Part shown: positions 43,561-53,715 of the stretch, piece by piece | How positions within the stretch are numbered: the first letter of the stretch is position 1 | Layout: each line of letters begins with the position of its first letter | Source: Chitinophaga niabensis | GTDB lineage: Bacteria; Bacteroidota; Bacteroidia; Chitinophagales; Chitinophagaceae | Assembly: GCF_900129465.1 (NCBI RefSeq) | Contig: NZ_FSRA01000001.1 | Coordinates: 4,094,482-4,158,481 of the forward strand | Direction of reading: 5' to 3' | DNA: 64,000 nt | Program-made: the position numbers and the translations under genes | Notes under the pieces: model-generated | The model's input: only the letters and a program-made list of their open reading frames with translations | What the model was told of the DNA's origin: nothing | Databases searched by the model: none

Positions 43561-45836
43561 TTTTTTGCGCTGAAGGTATAAGCTACTCCAACATTAAAGG
43601 TTCTGTTCGGGCCGGGGCGGTAACTTTTGCCGAAGGCACTTTTATCTACTGTTACAGCATACATCACATCTGCCACATTGCGGCAGTTCACCCAACATTC
43701 AAAGCCCCCGATGCTATATCCCACGCGGGCATTCAGCAGATCGTAACCTCCGTATTCTTCTGTATTCGCCGGGTCCATAAAGTATTTACCCACATGCTGC
43801 CATTCCAGTCCGGTGCGGATACCTTTCAGGAAAGCGGGTTTCCAGGTGATCTCTGTATTGGTGATCACAGCCGGTGCGCCATTCATACGGTTGCCGCCGA
43901 ACTGTTTTCCTTTATCTTCATACCTTACAAAATCATGCACCGCATAAGTGCCGCCGGTACGGAAAAGGATGGAAGGTACCGGTGCATAACGCAGGTTCCA
44001 TTCTACGCCGCTGTGGCGGGTTTTACCAGCATTCTGATTTTCTGAAGAACCATCCGGTAAACGCACGCTTACGATCTCATTGGTACCATCCATACGGTAA
44101 AGGCTCACATCCACATATCCCTTGTTCTTTGCAAAAGAGAACCACCCACCGATCTCGTAGTTGTGATAGGTGGCAGATTTAAGTGTGGGTACTTTTACCC
44201 CGCGATAGAGTTCGGAAATATTAGGGGGTGCAAAGCCCACGCTGTAATTGGCGTACAATCCACGGTCATGACCGAAATCGTACGTCAATCCCAGCTTAGG
44301 CGTCCAGGCATGAAAGTAATTACGTTCATCAGGAGAACCGGTAAAAGCGGAAGGAAGAAGATGATTATCAAAATTGTAATCCATCCTGTCGTAACGCAAT
44401 GCGGCAATTACTTTCATGTGTTCTATAGGGCTCATCTCAGCCTGCGCATATAAGGCTGTATTTAATAAACCGGCATGGTAATCCGTTAATACGGAATCTG
44501 TTGGGGTGTAGCCGGTGAAATATCCGGCCGCATCCCTGTCAACATCAATATAGTTAGCAAAATAAGTAGCAGGACTGTAATCCGCGCTAAGCCCGGTTAT
44601 CAGCGAAGCATGCTTCCAGCCGAAACGTTTTTTATGCTGTACCAGCAAACCATAACTCTGAAAAGCATCGCTGTTTATTTCACCGCGGGCCTTTAAAGGG
44701 TCGTTGGTTGTTTTGATGGCATAGAAAGGATTCTGCCCTATTTCATTATGGCGGTAAAAGGCCGTGAAACTGGTGAAGTTACCGGCGTTCCACTGATGCT
44801 CCAAAGTACTGCGCACCCTGAAAGCTTTTACCATCCTGTAAGAGAAGGTGTGAAAACTTTTGTAGTTCTTCGAAAAGAAGTTCGTACTATCTATACCACC
44901 CGTCTGATCTGTTTTATAATCCACTAAGGAGATCCCGTTGGTCCAGGTAGTACGGTCGTTGATCTTGTATTCCGTTTTTAAAGTGAGGGCCAGTTTGTGG
45001 AAGTCGCTATGTTCAATATATCCATTGTGCTGGTTGGCATAATACCCTCCCAGGATCACACCCAGTTTACCTTTGGTGCCTGATACACTGAAGTCTGTGC
45101 GTTTGTATCCCTGGTTGCTCATTTCCGCCTGCACTTTGGCAGTAGGTAATAAGGTAGGGGAAAGTGTGATAAAGTTCACGGCGCCTCCAACGGCTTCGCT
45201 GCCATATAAAGAAGAGGCCGGGCCGCGGATCACTTCTATTGTTTTCAGCGCAGCCATATTTATTTCAATGAGCGCATTATGGTTAAAGTCTCCCGTGGTG
45301 CGGATGGGAATACCATCTTCCAGGTAGAGGAAAAGGCTGCGGTAACCAATGGGCTGGCGAATAGCCATGGTATGCTGTTCATTTCCCAGGTCTACCATGT
45401 ACACGCCGCTCACTTTGTTCAATACCTGTTCCAGCGAAGTAGCTTTTGTTTCTTTGAGCTGCTGGGTAGAGATAGAACTGATGGCGATCGGTGCTTCCGT
45501 GCGGAACTGTTTATCCCGGCCTGCGGAAACGATCACTTCATTCAAACGGGTGGAAAGCGGTTCCATGTAAATGACCATCTCTCCTTTTTGTGCAGCGGGC
45601 ATGCGTTTAGCAACATAACCTATATATGATACCTGTATGGAATCGATCCGGTGTGGTTCTGAGAGTGTGAACCTCCCCTGCGCATCTGTTGTGCAGCCGT
45701 TGGCATTACACTGGATGGTAACACCGGGGAGTGCTTCCCTTGTTTGCGCATCAATTACCCGGCCCTGTAATTGCATTTGGGCAGCGGCGGGTATGCAGGG
45801 AATGGTTAATAAAAAAAGTATAAAAATGCGAAGCAT
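43557..45836 (-). CDS. TonB-dependent outer-membrane receptor
   Basis: A 759-residue receptor. After the signal peptide (MLRIFILFLLTIPCIPAAAQ) comes a carboxypeptidase-regulatory-like domain (LQGRVIDAQTREALPGVTIQ), then a plug with ISSISTQQLKETKATSLEQV and IEVIRGPASSLYGSEAVGGA, and a 22-strand-type β-barrel ending FNVGVAYTF. Its ~760-residue size and lack of a SusD partner fit the siderophore/metal/vitamin class rather than SusC glycan receptors. It precedes and overlaps the CQCC propeller gene and follows a small cysteine protein. Confidence 0.95.
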   Translation of the reverse strand: MLRIFILFLLTIPCIPAAAQMQLQGRVIDAQTREALPGVTIQCNANGCTTDAQGRFTLSEPHRIDSIQVSYIGYVAKRMPAAQKGEMVIYMEPLSTRLNEVIVSAGRDKQFRTEAPIAISSISTQQLKETKATSLEQVLNKVSGVYMVDLGNEQHTMAIRQPIGYRSLFLYLEDGIPIRTTGDFNHNALIEINMAALKTIEVIRGPASSLYGSEAVGGAVNFITLSPTLLPTAKVQAEMSNQGYKRTDFSVSGTKGKLGVILGGYYANQHNGYIEHSDFHKLALTLKTEYKINDRTTWTNGISLVDYKTDQTGGIDSTNFFSKNYKSFHTFSYRMVKAFRVRSTLEHQWNAGNFTSFTAFYRHNEIGQNPFYAIKTTNDPLKARGEINSDAFQSYGLLVQHKKRFGWKHASLITGLSADYSPATYFANYIDVDRDAAGYFTGYTPTDSVLTDYHAGLLNTALYAQAEMSPIEHMKVIAALRYDRMDYNFDNHLLPSAFTGSPDERNYFHAWTPKLGLTYDFGHDRGLYANYSVGFAPPNISELYRGVKVPTLKSATYHNYEIGGWFSFAKNKGYVDVSLYRMDGTNEIVSVRLPDGSSENQNAGKTRHSGVEWNLRYAPVPSILFRTGGTYAVHDFVRYEDKGKQFGGNRMNGAPAVITNTEITWKPAFLKGIRTGLEWQHVGKYFMDPANTEEYGGYDLLNARVGYSIGGFECWVNCRNVADVMYAVTVDKSAFGKSYRPGPNRTFNVGVAYTFSAKK

Positions 45837-45960
45837 GTTTTAGCTTTTAGCTTGTACGTAATGGGGTTACTATGCGTTGCCAGCAAGGCACGCTTTATGG
45901 ATGCAAAGATGCATTATACCCGGGGCACGGGTAAGCTCAAGATGTCTGAATTGCCCGTAA

Positions 45961-46335
45961 TCAGGCCTGAGGTGGGTGAAACACCGCATGAAGGGGATCG
46001 CGGTGTGCGCCGCCATTATAAGCGGTAAACAGCTCTTTAACAGCTATGGAAGGGGTAAGATGGAATGAAGTGTTGATCACTGCGAAAACCACTTCGTACT
46101 TATCTTTCAGGGCATTGCCGTTCTGCTCTTTCTTCGTTTCCTTCTCCATCTGCTTCATCAGCTGGCATTGACCATGGCAGGCCAGCTGGGGTTTGGCCTT
46201 GTTAATACACAGCACTTTAGCGATGTAATCCCTGTTCATCATGAATTCCGCCAATACCAGTCCCTTGCTGAATGTTTGCAGCATAAGGCTTGTTAAGGTT
46301 ATTATGACGAATACATGTTTCACCGATAACCGCAA
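45961..46335 (-). CDS. Small exported protein with CINK...CHGQC motif
   Basis: A ~124-residue protein with an N-terminal hydrophobic segment (FVIITLTSLMLQTFSKGLV) that would anchor it or act as a signal. The core is DYIAKVLCINKAKPQLACHG followed by QCQLMKQM: cysteines at 43, 53 and 57 with H54. The C-terminus is histidine-rich (AHRDPLHAVFHPP). The start is uncertain: TTG at 46335 or GTG at 46323; no ATG fits. Similar small Cys proteins occur in Bacteroidota, but I cannot name the family. Proximity to a TonB receptor and a CQCC protein on the same strand (a 124-base gap follows it) suggests a metal-handling partner. Confidence 0.78.
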   Translation of the reverse strand: MRLSVKHVFVIITLTSLMLQTFSKGLVLAEFMMNRDYIAKVLCINKAKPQLACHGQCQLMKQMEKETKKEQNGNALKDKYEVVFAVINTSFHLTPSIAVKELFTAYNGGAHRDPLHAVFHPPQA

Positions 46336-46375
46336 ATGTAGACATTAACCGGATGTATACAATGATTTTTATCAG

Positions 46376-46400
46376 GAGGGCCCGGTGTTTCCGGGCCCTC
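46376..46400. terminator. Hairpin after sprA
   Basis: A 10-bp perfect GC-rich stem GAGGGCCCGG / CCGGGCCCTC with a TGTTT loop, seven bases past the sprA stop. The T-run is weak on either side, so it may stabilise the mRNA end as much as terminate. Confidence 0.55.
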
Positions 46401-46406
46401 TGAATA

Positions 46407-49400
46407 TTATTGTGCAAGCATGAACCGCAACGTTAAACCTCCGCGGGTAGTGGTGATCGGGTAAGCTGTAGAGATCACCGGAATGGTCTGACGACGGTCA
46501 TAGAAGAACTTGATATTTAAGCGGTTGTTCACCACATAGTCTATTGTAGGCTGAATACCGATCACTTTCTGACCGCTGGTGGGGATCACCAGGTCCGCAT
46601 CCAGGCGGTTGTTCACGGTTTTATCGTCACGGAAGCTCAGGTCCAGCCGGAAGTTGAGGTCATTTTCCAGGCGGTTGCCACCTTCCTTGCCAATTTTGAA
46701 TGGCATCGGGAATCCGCGAACACGGTATCCTGCGCCCATGGTTATTTCGCTGGAGCGCATTTCGCTCAATTGATAATCGATCAGGCTGAGACTTAATGTA
46801 CGGCTGCGTTTGAAGCCCAGGCGCACATTCAGGCTATTGGTAAAGGTCATATCCGCTTCCAGCAACGGTGCAAACTGTTCGGTGATAGTCATGTTCGGCA
46901 ACAGGAAGTACGGTACGTAGTTACCGGAAACAGAATCGCGGAAGGCAGGATAACCTAACAGCAATGGATCGTAGAACATCAATGCGGTGTTGTAGGAGTT
47001 CATACTGAGGCTTCCTACATATGCATGTGTTAAGGTGAAGTTGGTCAGGAAGTCCGTGAATGGTTTTACCCTGCTCAATCCATTATAAGTGATCCGCCAG
47101 TTAGGTCTTGGCAGGATGTTCTTGAACGGATTGGACCTTACACCTGATTCTCCCTGTTTCAACAAACCGATCGTTTCAGGACTCTTACCGGTATAGGCTG
47201 CCAGGAAAGCCGGGATCAATACATCCTGTGCATAACGGCCATAACCATAGCGGTAATCCGGATCTTTAGGATCAAATTCAGGTACACTTCCTCCATTATT
47301 ATAGGGGTTCTCTTTACCTAAACGGGCAGAGATCACCTTACGGTAAGATTCAAAATCCTTGAAGGTGGTAGATACACCATTCTGTGTATTGATCTTGCCC
47401 CACATGGTTTTAATGGCAATGAACGTTATTTCAAAACCACCTGCATCATAAGGGTTGAGGTGACCGAAAGCACCATTACCGATGGTATCCTTGTAGAGTT
47501 CAGAGTGTGTTTTGGTAAATGACTTTGTGAGATTGAGGTCTATCCGCAGATCACGTACCGGCTCAAGGTTCACCTGAACATCCAGTTTTTGCGTGAACTG
47601 TTGCTGGAACTGGATATTGAAAAGCGTATCCCTGGAAAGGAGTCCTTTCTTCGAGAAGTCGTCCATCCATTTCTTATTAGGCTGATAACCGAATACAAAT
47701 GGAAGGCCAGGTGCCATGGATGCAAAGTTCATCCCTATCAGTTTCGTACTATCCAGGTAACCTGGTAAACGGGTACCGGCGTTTTCCGAGTAATTGATGG
47801 TTGCTCTCTTTAAAGACATGGCTACACGCATCAGTGCTTTCACGAAACCGGATACCTGCGCATCGTCTTCCGCTGCTTTCGGTTTTTCTTTCGGTGCAGC
47901 AGCGTTGTTCATGATCGGCGGCTGTACAAAATCACTACCGGAAGAAGCGTTCATCTTCCTCAGCCATTTACTCTTATTATAGAGGTCTGTGAATTTCAAT
48001 TCCGCATTTACCATTTTCTGGTGAGAGTTCTCAATGGCGTTACCGAGGTACAATGCCAGGCGGGATGCGCCTATCCACCTGTATTCCGTTCCATAACTTA
48101 CCGCTACGTTCGTCCAGCTCAGGAGCGGGAATTTTGAAGTAGGCAATGTATACGTAATGGTGGCATTGTGGAAATAGTTGGTGGTACGGCCTAACTTGAA
48201 GAAGTTAGTACGCACACTGTCTTTCTTCGGCCCGGTATTGATACGGCCCTGTGGTTCATCGATACGTGCCATGTTTGTGGCATTGAAGTCGATAGACAGG
48301 TTACGGGTGAGGTCCAGTTTGAAAATATAATAACGGTCGAAGGTGAAATACTTATCGTACGTTTCCTGTAAAAGGAATGGCCCGCCACCTACGTTACGCA
48401 AACGCGTTGCACCGAACTGCCGTGTTACATCTGCACGGAAGCTGATGATAGAAGGAATGTAGTTAAAGTTGAATTCTTTCACCAGGCCAAACCAGGGCGA
48501 TTTACTTTTGATCAGTTTCCTGAATGGTTCAATGAACCTGGGTGTTCCTGCAAAGTTGTACCCTAAACCACCACGATGGCGGGTGAGCACATCACTCTGG
48601 ATAACAGGGTTATGCCGGCTGATCTGTGAATAGGAATAGCTGATATCAAAGTTCTCAATATCCCAGAGGCGGCTCTTCGATTTACCAACCGCCATTTTAC
48701 GAACGTTGGTAAAGTTGAGGCTGGTGATAGAAGTGAAGTCCTGTGCATTCTTACGGATGGAATCCCTTTGTTCTTTATCTCTCGCCAGGGCCAGTTTATC
48801 TTTCAGTTTAATGTCCAGGTCATATGGATCATATTCCGGATTGCTCACGGTTTGAGAATATCCTGCGTATACGGGAACCGTGATGCCGGTACGTTTTGGC
48901 AATAGTTTTCCAAGGTCCAGGTTCGTGGCTACATCGTATTGCAGGTAGTTATCACGGAAACGTTCATTCACCCGCTGATCAATTCCACCGAAACCTGCGG
49001 TGTGCATATTACCGCTGAAGGTAACGGAACCCAGGTCTGCCAGTTGCAGGTCCATCCGTGCTAAAGCAGCATACCCGCCTTTTTCATCCAAACCGGTAAG
49101 GCGCAGTTCATTGAACCATACTTCCGTACAAAGCGGCATCCCGTCGTTCTGAGGATTCAATACGCCGATCATGATACTGCGTACATCCCCTAAACTCGGG
49201 TTACCCATAATGGCAATGAAGTTATTACCATCTGCCTGCACGTAAGGGATCAATGGAGACGCACCATCGTTATTACGTTTCTGTTTCAACTGGCTGAAAC
49301 GGTCCAGCTGAAGATCGAGGTTGTTGAGATCGGGCCATATTGCTGCTTCCGTTGTAGAATTCCATGGTGTTACTTTTAACGGAATACGGTATTCGTAATA

Positions 49401-52400
49401 GTTCTCTGTAAAGTCACTACCCACCCGCACGATCGCTTGCAGATCATTGTCCTTTAAAGAAGTGGGAACATTTACGGCTTCCGCGTGGATGAACATCTGG
49501 ATGCGGCTGTATTGGCGGAGGTCCAGGTTCAGGTTCTTATACAATGCTCTTGTATCACCATCTTTCAGATCACAGATCTGTGCAGAGAGAGATTGTTCAT
49601 TGAGCAGGATGTTAGTATTGTTGGTGCTCAGGGTATTCTGACGCAGGATACCGGGAGGCAGTACATATGGAATAGGTTTGCGGCGTGAGTTCTCCTCAAT
49701 GTTCACGGCGGAAGCATTGAATGCTGTTGTCTGATCCACAGGGATAGGATCACCCGGTTTCAGTTCATACAGGTAACGGCGCCATTGATTACGCACGAGG
49801 TCCAGTTTCGCAAAACGCAGCACCACGGAATCTTCAAAGCCGGTGAGGAACATCCGCATGAAACGGATGGATTTGAAATCCGGGATATTACCCACTTTTC
49901 TGTCGTACTGGTTCACCGGTACTTTGAACTGGTACCATACTTCATCATGTGTGGAATTATCAGGATACTGTACCGTGGTGGTAAATTTGTCTACCAGGTA
50001 ATTGCTGCCCACCTGCATGTTCGGTGTAATGTTCACACGATACTGGAAGTATTCTTCCGTTTCGTTCATGGTATTATCCCTGTTCAGGTCTTCTGATTCA
50101 GGATAGTTGGTAGCAGCCTGTGAAAACTGTGAATTATTATCAGAAACCGGGGAGTTACCTTCCGGCCCGTTAATATATTTATACCTTCCGAGGATGCCGG
50201 TACCTTTTCCGCCGGTAGGGTTTGGTGCCGCATCATAGTCTCCATGACGGTACCATTTGTAATTATCGTTGGAAGGATCTTTCAGTGCATTCCGGTAAGC
50301 ATCAGAGCTGGCACCGAAAACGGCTAAGAGATCGTTCAGGTAGGCAGCGCGGAAATGTTGTTCATCATCGTCCAGCAAACCATCAAAACCAACGTCCTGG
50401 TAACGGCGGATGGCAGGGTCGTTATCAAAAGCCTGCGTGATCTGCTGCTGGAATTTAGGAACACGGCCCCAGCGGCTGGAGTCCAGTTTGTTCCGGTCTG
50501 TGATGGGATTAGGTAATCCGTTTTCAAAAGCTTTACGGGAATCTTTCAGTACATCTTCAGAAACGTTACCTAAGTTGAAATATAACTGACCGCCTGTGCT
50601 GGTTGGATTAGTGATGAAAGGGTCCTGGATCCAGAATTCGATGAACTCGATATTCGCCGTTTCAAAGTCGCTGTTATCGATGGCGCGCATCATACCTCCC
50701 CAGCGGGATTTTGGATTACGCAACCTGCCGTTCGGGAACAATGCCAGCGGAGAGGATTCAAAGTTGTAAGGCCCTTTTTCTTCCGGGTAATAGGCAAGGT
50801 CCAAAGTACTTAACTGGCTTTGTCCGAAATCTGTGGAACGGTTCGGGAACACATCTTTCTGATAAACGAGGCGGGTACGCGGATCACTTTGTGATGGGCC
50901 TACGCCTGGTGGCAGATTGGGTGAGTTCGGGATCTGTAAGGTAGGCTCAATAATATACCAGGCCAGCAATGCCCTGTTGCGGCCATAAGGCAATGTATCA
51001 TTCAAAGCAGCTTCGGGGAAAAGGATATTACCGTTTGCATCCGTAGCATCTCTTGGTGTAGAAGCCAAAGCCCAGCTGGTAGCAGGGAATTTGAGATCGT
51101 ATCCGTTGCGGGCTCCTTCAAAATCGTCTATCATTACCTGGCCCTGTTTGCTGCCGGCAGCATTCACCAGTTTACTGTGGCCGGGGAACAGGCGGGCCAC
51201 CTCTCCTGTGAAATTGATAGTGGCAGGGCGGGTAGACTGGAAGTTGGGTAATTTATCCAGCATGCGGGTAAGGCCGCGCCATTCTGAAACATAGTTTGCA
51301 TCCAGGCCTACTACGGTATTCTTGATCGGATCGTCCCCATAGTTCACTTTCTGGTAGTAAGGTCTTTCACTCATTCTTACTACCGTACCGCCAATGTTCA
51401 ATTTATCATTCACGAAATAATCCAGGCGCGTACCCATATAGTTGCGGACCTGTTGACCGAAGAGGGCGTTGTTTTCAAACTGCACATTGATGGGAACACC
51501 TGAGCTCAGTACACCACCGTTGATGATCTTGATCCGGCCCAGGTTATAATCGATAATGAAATCCACGTTCTCGCGCAACATCTGTCCACCGGCTGTAACA
51601 GTTACAGAACCGGGCGGGATGTTATAAGCGTTCAGTGAAATTTCAGAAGAGTTGGAAGATTTATAGGAACCTTTCAGGATGTACCTGTTCAGGTTCGGGA
51701 ATTGCTGTGCGATCACTTTGATGGAGTCGTACAGCATGGGGTAGAGATATTGTTTTTCCAGGATAGGGTCTCCTTCAAAGGCTTTCCGTAATCCATCCGA
51801 GAAAGGCTCCAGCACGGGGAAGATCACTTTCCCGTTCATGGAGTTGATCGTATATCCTTCCACGTAATCGAACACCCCATCCGGCTGAGGGTCGTTCTGA
51901 TTATTGAGCCTGTCCAGGTTGAGGATGGTAATGATCGGTGCGCCTGCATATTGACCTTTGGCATCGGGGAGGTATCTTTTTTCACTCGGCACCCTGTCTC
52001 CTGCTCCTGTTCCGGTACCCGGGTCCTTGAACAGAACATCCAGCTTGAAATCCTGCCGGTTGATCTGGAAGGCATTGGTGGCGTAGATGTTTTTCATCAT
52101 CAGGTCCCAGATGGGTAATGCGGGGCGTGCGGATGTAGCTTTGAGGAGTTTCAGGAACAGGATCCGCTGGTTGGCAGAATTATTCTGGTCCGGCGGTACA
52201 TCCTGGGAAAACTCACCCACCTGGTAAACACGGCCATTGTAAGAATACTGGTAAGCTACGGCCAATACCTCATCCGGCTGCAATTGCTGGTTGAGGGAAA
52301 TGAAACCCAGCTGGCGGTTCACTACGTAATCCGCAGAATCCAGTTTACGGGCAAAGGTTTTTTCAAACTCCTGCACCGGTTGCAGGCCCATTGCCAGCAG

Positions 52401-53678
52401 GCGGCTTACCACCGTCCCTGAATTCCTGGCCCCGGGATCGCTTACCAGGTTGGAATAGAGGATGTTGGTTCCGTTGTTGGGCTTACGGTCTGAAGTGGTA
52501 ACAGTAAGGCTGGTATTAAAGGGGCGGTATTCTCCAAGGTCCATCAGACCTACGATATCCCGTGTATCCGTAGTAGCCCCTGTTTTATTGGTCACCCAAA
52601 CTTCCACCCGGATGATATTCGTTTGGGTACGGATAACCGGCAGGGTGGCCATGGCATAATTAAAGGTATCGCGGAAGAACTGGCCCATCAGGAAGTGCCG
52701 GTTATCTTCGTATTCATCTGCTTTGATGGTAAAATCCTGGATACTGTTCCCTCCCCGCAGCACCATGTTCTGCTTTTGGGATTTTTGGTTACTCAGTACG
52801 CTCGTAACCGTGAGGCGGCCGAACTGCAACTGGGTTTTGACTCCAAAAAGTGATTGCACTCCTGAGATCAGGGAGCTGCTGAGTGGAAAACTTACGTTAC
52901 CAGCTTCTATCTTTTTAATGATCTCATCCTGGTAGCCGGTATATTCCAGTTTTACCTGGTTTTCAAAATCGAAGGTGGACTGGGTATTATAATTGGTGAT
53001 CAGCTTCAGCTTCTCCCCGATCTTTCCGGTCACGTTCATATTAATATCAATGTCGAAGTCGAAACCTCCGTTCTTACGGGCCCTTTCTACCAGCACGGGG
53101 TTCTTTACGTTCTGCCCCTGGTAACCAAAAGTAAGTCCCAGTGATCCTTGTGGTTTAATATCCACTTTGGTACCACCGAAAACACGGTCGAACAATTTAT
53201 CGCCATAATATAACTGGGGAGCGGTGGTCCGCTGGTTGAGGTTACCGATGGTATTGGCCCTTTTCTGCCAGTAATCCTGTTCACTTTGCTGTGCCTGGAG
53301 GCGGTAAAAGTCGGCAAAGCTCATCACGGTAGGCTGCCGGTAATTTTGGCCACCTATCTTTTCGGTAACGATATATTGTTTTGTAACTGGGTCGTATTCA
53401 ACATCTTTTCTGATGAGGGCGGGATCTTTGAGATCGATCGCATTCTTCACAGGGTCGGTCACAGCGCTGCCCCTCCGGTCACGGATGGGGAACTTCAGCG
53501 TGTCAGGCTTCGCAGTAGTATCTGGCTTCGCAATATCAGCTTTCCGGTTAACCGCAATCTCACTATTACTTTTATAGGTATATCCCGAACTATTCCTTGG
53601 TCTGGCGGCCGATTCCACAATGATAAAAGAGACAACACCTATTACTGCAATAGCACCATAGTAATTCTTTCTTGGCAA
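46407..53678 (-). CDS. sprA: T9SS outer-membrane translocon SprA
   Basis: A 2423-residue giant outer-membrane protein of the SprA/Sov family, the translocation channel of the type IX secretion system. Length is typical of SprA (~2400). An N-terminal hydrophobic segment (AIAVIGVVSFIIVES) is followed by QGSLGLTFGYQGQNVKNPVL and AGNVSFPLSSSLISGVQSLF GVKTQLQFG-type repeats in the barrel, and the C-terminus ends GLTLRFMLAQ. The start is a TTG at 53678: an in-frame TAA lies three codons upstream and the next ATG is far inside. It is 37 bases after ruvA, an arrangement also found in Flavobacterium. Confidence 0.95.
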   Translation of the reverse strand: MPRKNYYGAIAVIGVVSFIIVESAARPRNSSGYTYKSNSEIAVNRKADIAKPDTTAKPDTLKFPIRDRRGSAVTDPVKNAIDLKDPALIRKDVEYDPVTKQYIVTEKIGGQNYRQPTVMSFADFYRLQAQQSEQDYWQKRANTIGNLNQRTTAPQLYYGDKLFDRVFGGTKVDIKPQGSLGLTFGYQGQNVKNPVLVERARKNGGFDFDIDINMNVTGKIGEKLKLITNYNTQSTFDFENQVKLEYTGYQDEIIKKIEAGNVSFPLSSSLISGVQSLFGVKTQLQFGRLTVTSVLSNQKSQKQNMVLRGGNSIQDFTIKADEYEDNRHFLMGQFFRDTFNYAMATLPVIRTQTNIIRVEVWVTNKTGATTDTRDIVGLMDLGEYRPFNTSLTVTTSDRKPNNGTNILYSNLVSDPGARNSGTVVSRLLAMGLQPVQEFEKTFARKLDSADYVVNRQLGFISLNQQLQPDEVLAVAYQYSYNGRVYQVGEFSQDVPPDQNNSANQRILFLKLLKATSARPALPIWDLMMKNIYATNAFQINRQDFKLDVLFKDPGTGTGAGDRVPSEKRYLPDAKGQYAGAPIITILNLDRLNNQNDPQPDGVFDYVEGYTINSMNGKVIFPVLEPFSDGLRKAFEGDPILEKQYLYPMLYDSIKVIAQQFPNLNRYILKGSYKSSNSSEISLNAYNIPPGSVTVTAGGQMLRENVDFIIDYNLGRIKIINGGVLSSGVPINVQFENNALFGQQVRNYMGTRLDYFVNDKLNIGGTVVRMSERPYYQKVNYGDDPIKNTVVGLDANYVSEWRGLTRMLDKLPNFQSTRPATINFTGEVARLFPGHSKLVNAAGSKQGQVMIDDFEGARNGYDLKFPATSWALASTPRDATDANGNILFPEAALNDTLPYGRNRALLAWYIIEPTLQIPNSPNLPPGVGPSQSDPRTRLVYQKDVFPNRSTDFGQSQLSTLDLAYYPEEKGPYNFESSPLALFPNGRLRNPKSRWGGMMRAIDNSDFETANIEFIEFWIQDPFITNPTSTGGQLYFNLGNVSEDVLKDSRKAFENGLPNPITDRNKLDSSRWGRVPKFQQQITQAFDNDPAIRRYQDVGFDGLLDDDEQHFRAAYLNDLLAVFGASSDAYRNALKDPSNDNYKWYRHGDYDAAPNPTGGKGTGILGRYKYINGPEGNSPVSDNNSQFSQAATNYPESEDLNRDNTMNETEEYFQYRVNITPNMQVGSNYLVDKFTTTVQYPDNSTHDEVWYQFKVPVNQYDRKVGNIPDFKSIRFMRMFLTGFEDSVVLRFAKLDLVRNQWRRYLYELKPGDPIPVDQTTAFNASAVNIEENSRRKPIPYVLPPGILRQNTLSTNNTNILLNEQSLSAQICDLKDGDTRALYKNLNLDLRQYSRIQMFIHAEAVNVPTSLKDNDLQAIVRVGSDFTENYYEYRIPLKVTPWNSTTEAAIWPDLNNLDLQLDRFSQLKQKRNNDGASPLIPYVQADGNNFIAIMGNPSLGDVRSIMIGVLNPQNDGMPLCTEVWFNELRLTGLDEKGGYAALARMDLQLADLGSVTFSGNMHTAGFGGIDQRVNERFRDNYLQYDVATNLDLGKLLPKRTGITVPVYAGYSQTVSNPEYDPYDLDIKLKDKLALARDKEQRDSIRKNAQDFTSITSLNFTNVRKMAVGKSKSRLWDIENFDISYSYSQISRHNPVIQSDVLTRHRGGLGYNFAGTPRFIEPFRKLIKSKSPWFGLVKEFNFNYIPSIISFRADVTRQFGATRLRNVGGGPFLLQETYDKYFTFDRYYIFKLDLTRNLSIDFNATNMARIDEPQGRINTGPKKDSVRTNFFKLGRTTNYFHNATITYTLPTSKFPLLSWTNVAVSYGTEYRWIGASRLALYLGNAIENSHQKMVNAELKFTDLYNKSKWLRKMNASSGSDFVQPPIMNNAAAPKEKPKAAEDDAQVSGFVKALMRVAMSLKRATINYSENAGTRLPGYLDSTKLIGMNFASMAPGLPFVFGYQPNKKWMDDFSKKGLLSRDTLFNIQFQQQFTQKLDVQVNLEPVRDLRIDLNLTKSFTKTHSELYKDTIGNGAFGHLNPYDAGGFEITFIAIKTMWGKINTQNGVSTTFKDFESYRKVISARLGKENPYNNGGSVPEFDPKDPDYRYGYGRYAQDVLIPAFLAAYTGKSPETIGLLKQGESGVRSNPFKNILPRPNWRITYNGLSRVKPFTDFLTNFTLTHAYVGSLSMNSYNTALMFYDPLLLGYPAFRDSVSGNYVPYFLLPNMTITEQFAPLLEADMTFTNSLNVRLGFKRSRTLSLSLIDYQLSEMRSSEITMGAGYRVRGFPMPFKIGKEGGNRLENDLNFRLDLSFRDDKTVNNRLDADLVIPTSGQKVIGIQPTIDYVVNNRLNIKFFYDRRQTIPVISTAYPITTTRGGLTLRFMLAQ

Positions 53679-53715
53679 GCGATCTTAGGTTTTATAGAGG
53701 TCAAGGACTATAAAT

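Noticed and set aside
46407..53678. Plus-strand ORFs inside sprA (for example 49785-50096 and 53286-53729)
   Set aside because: They lie antisense to a 7.3-kb conserved gene and look like shadows.
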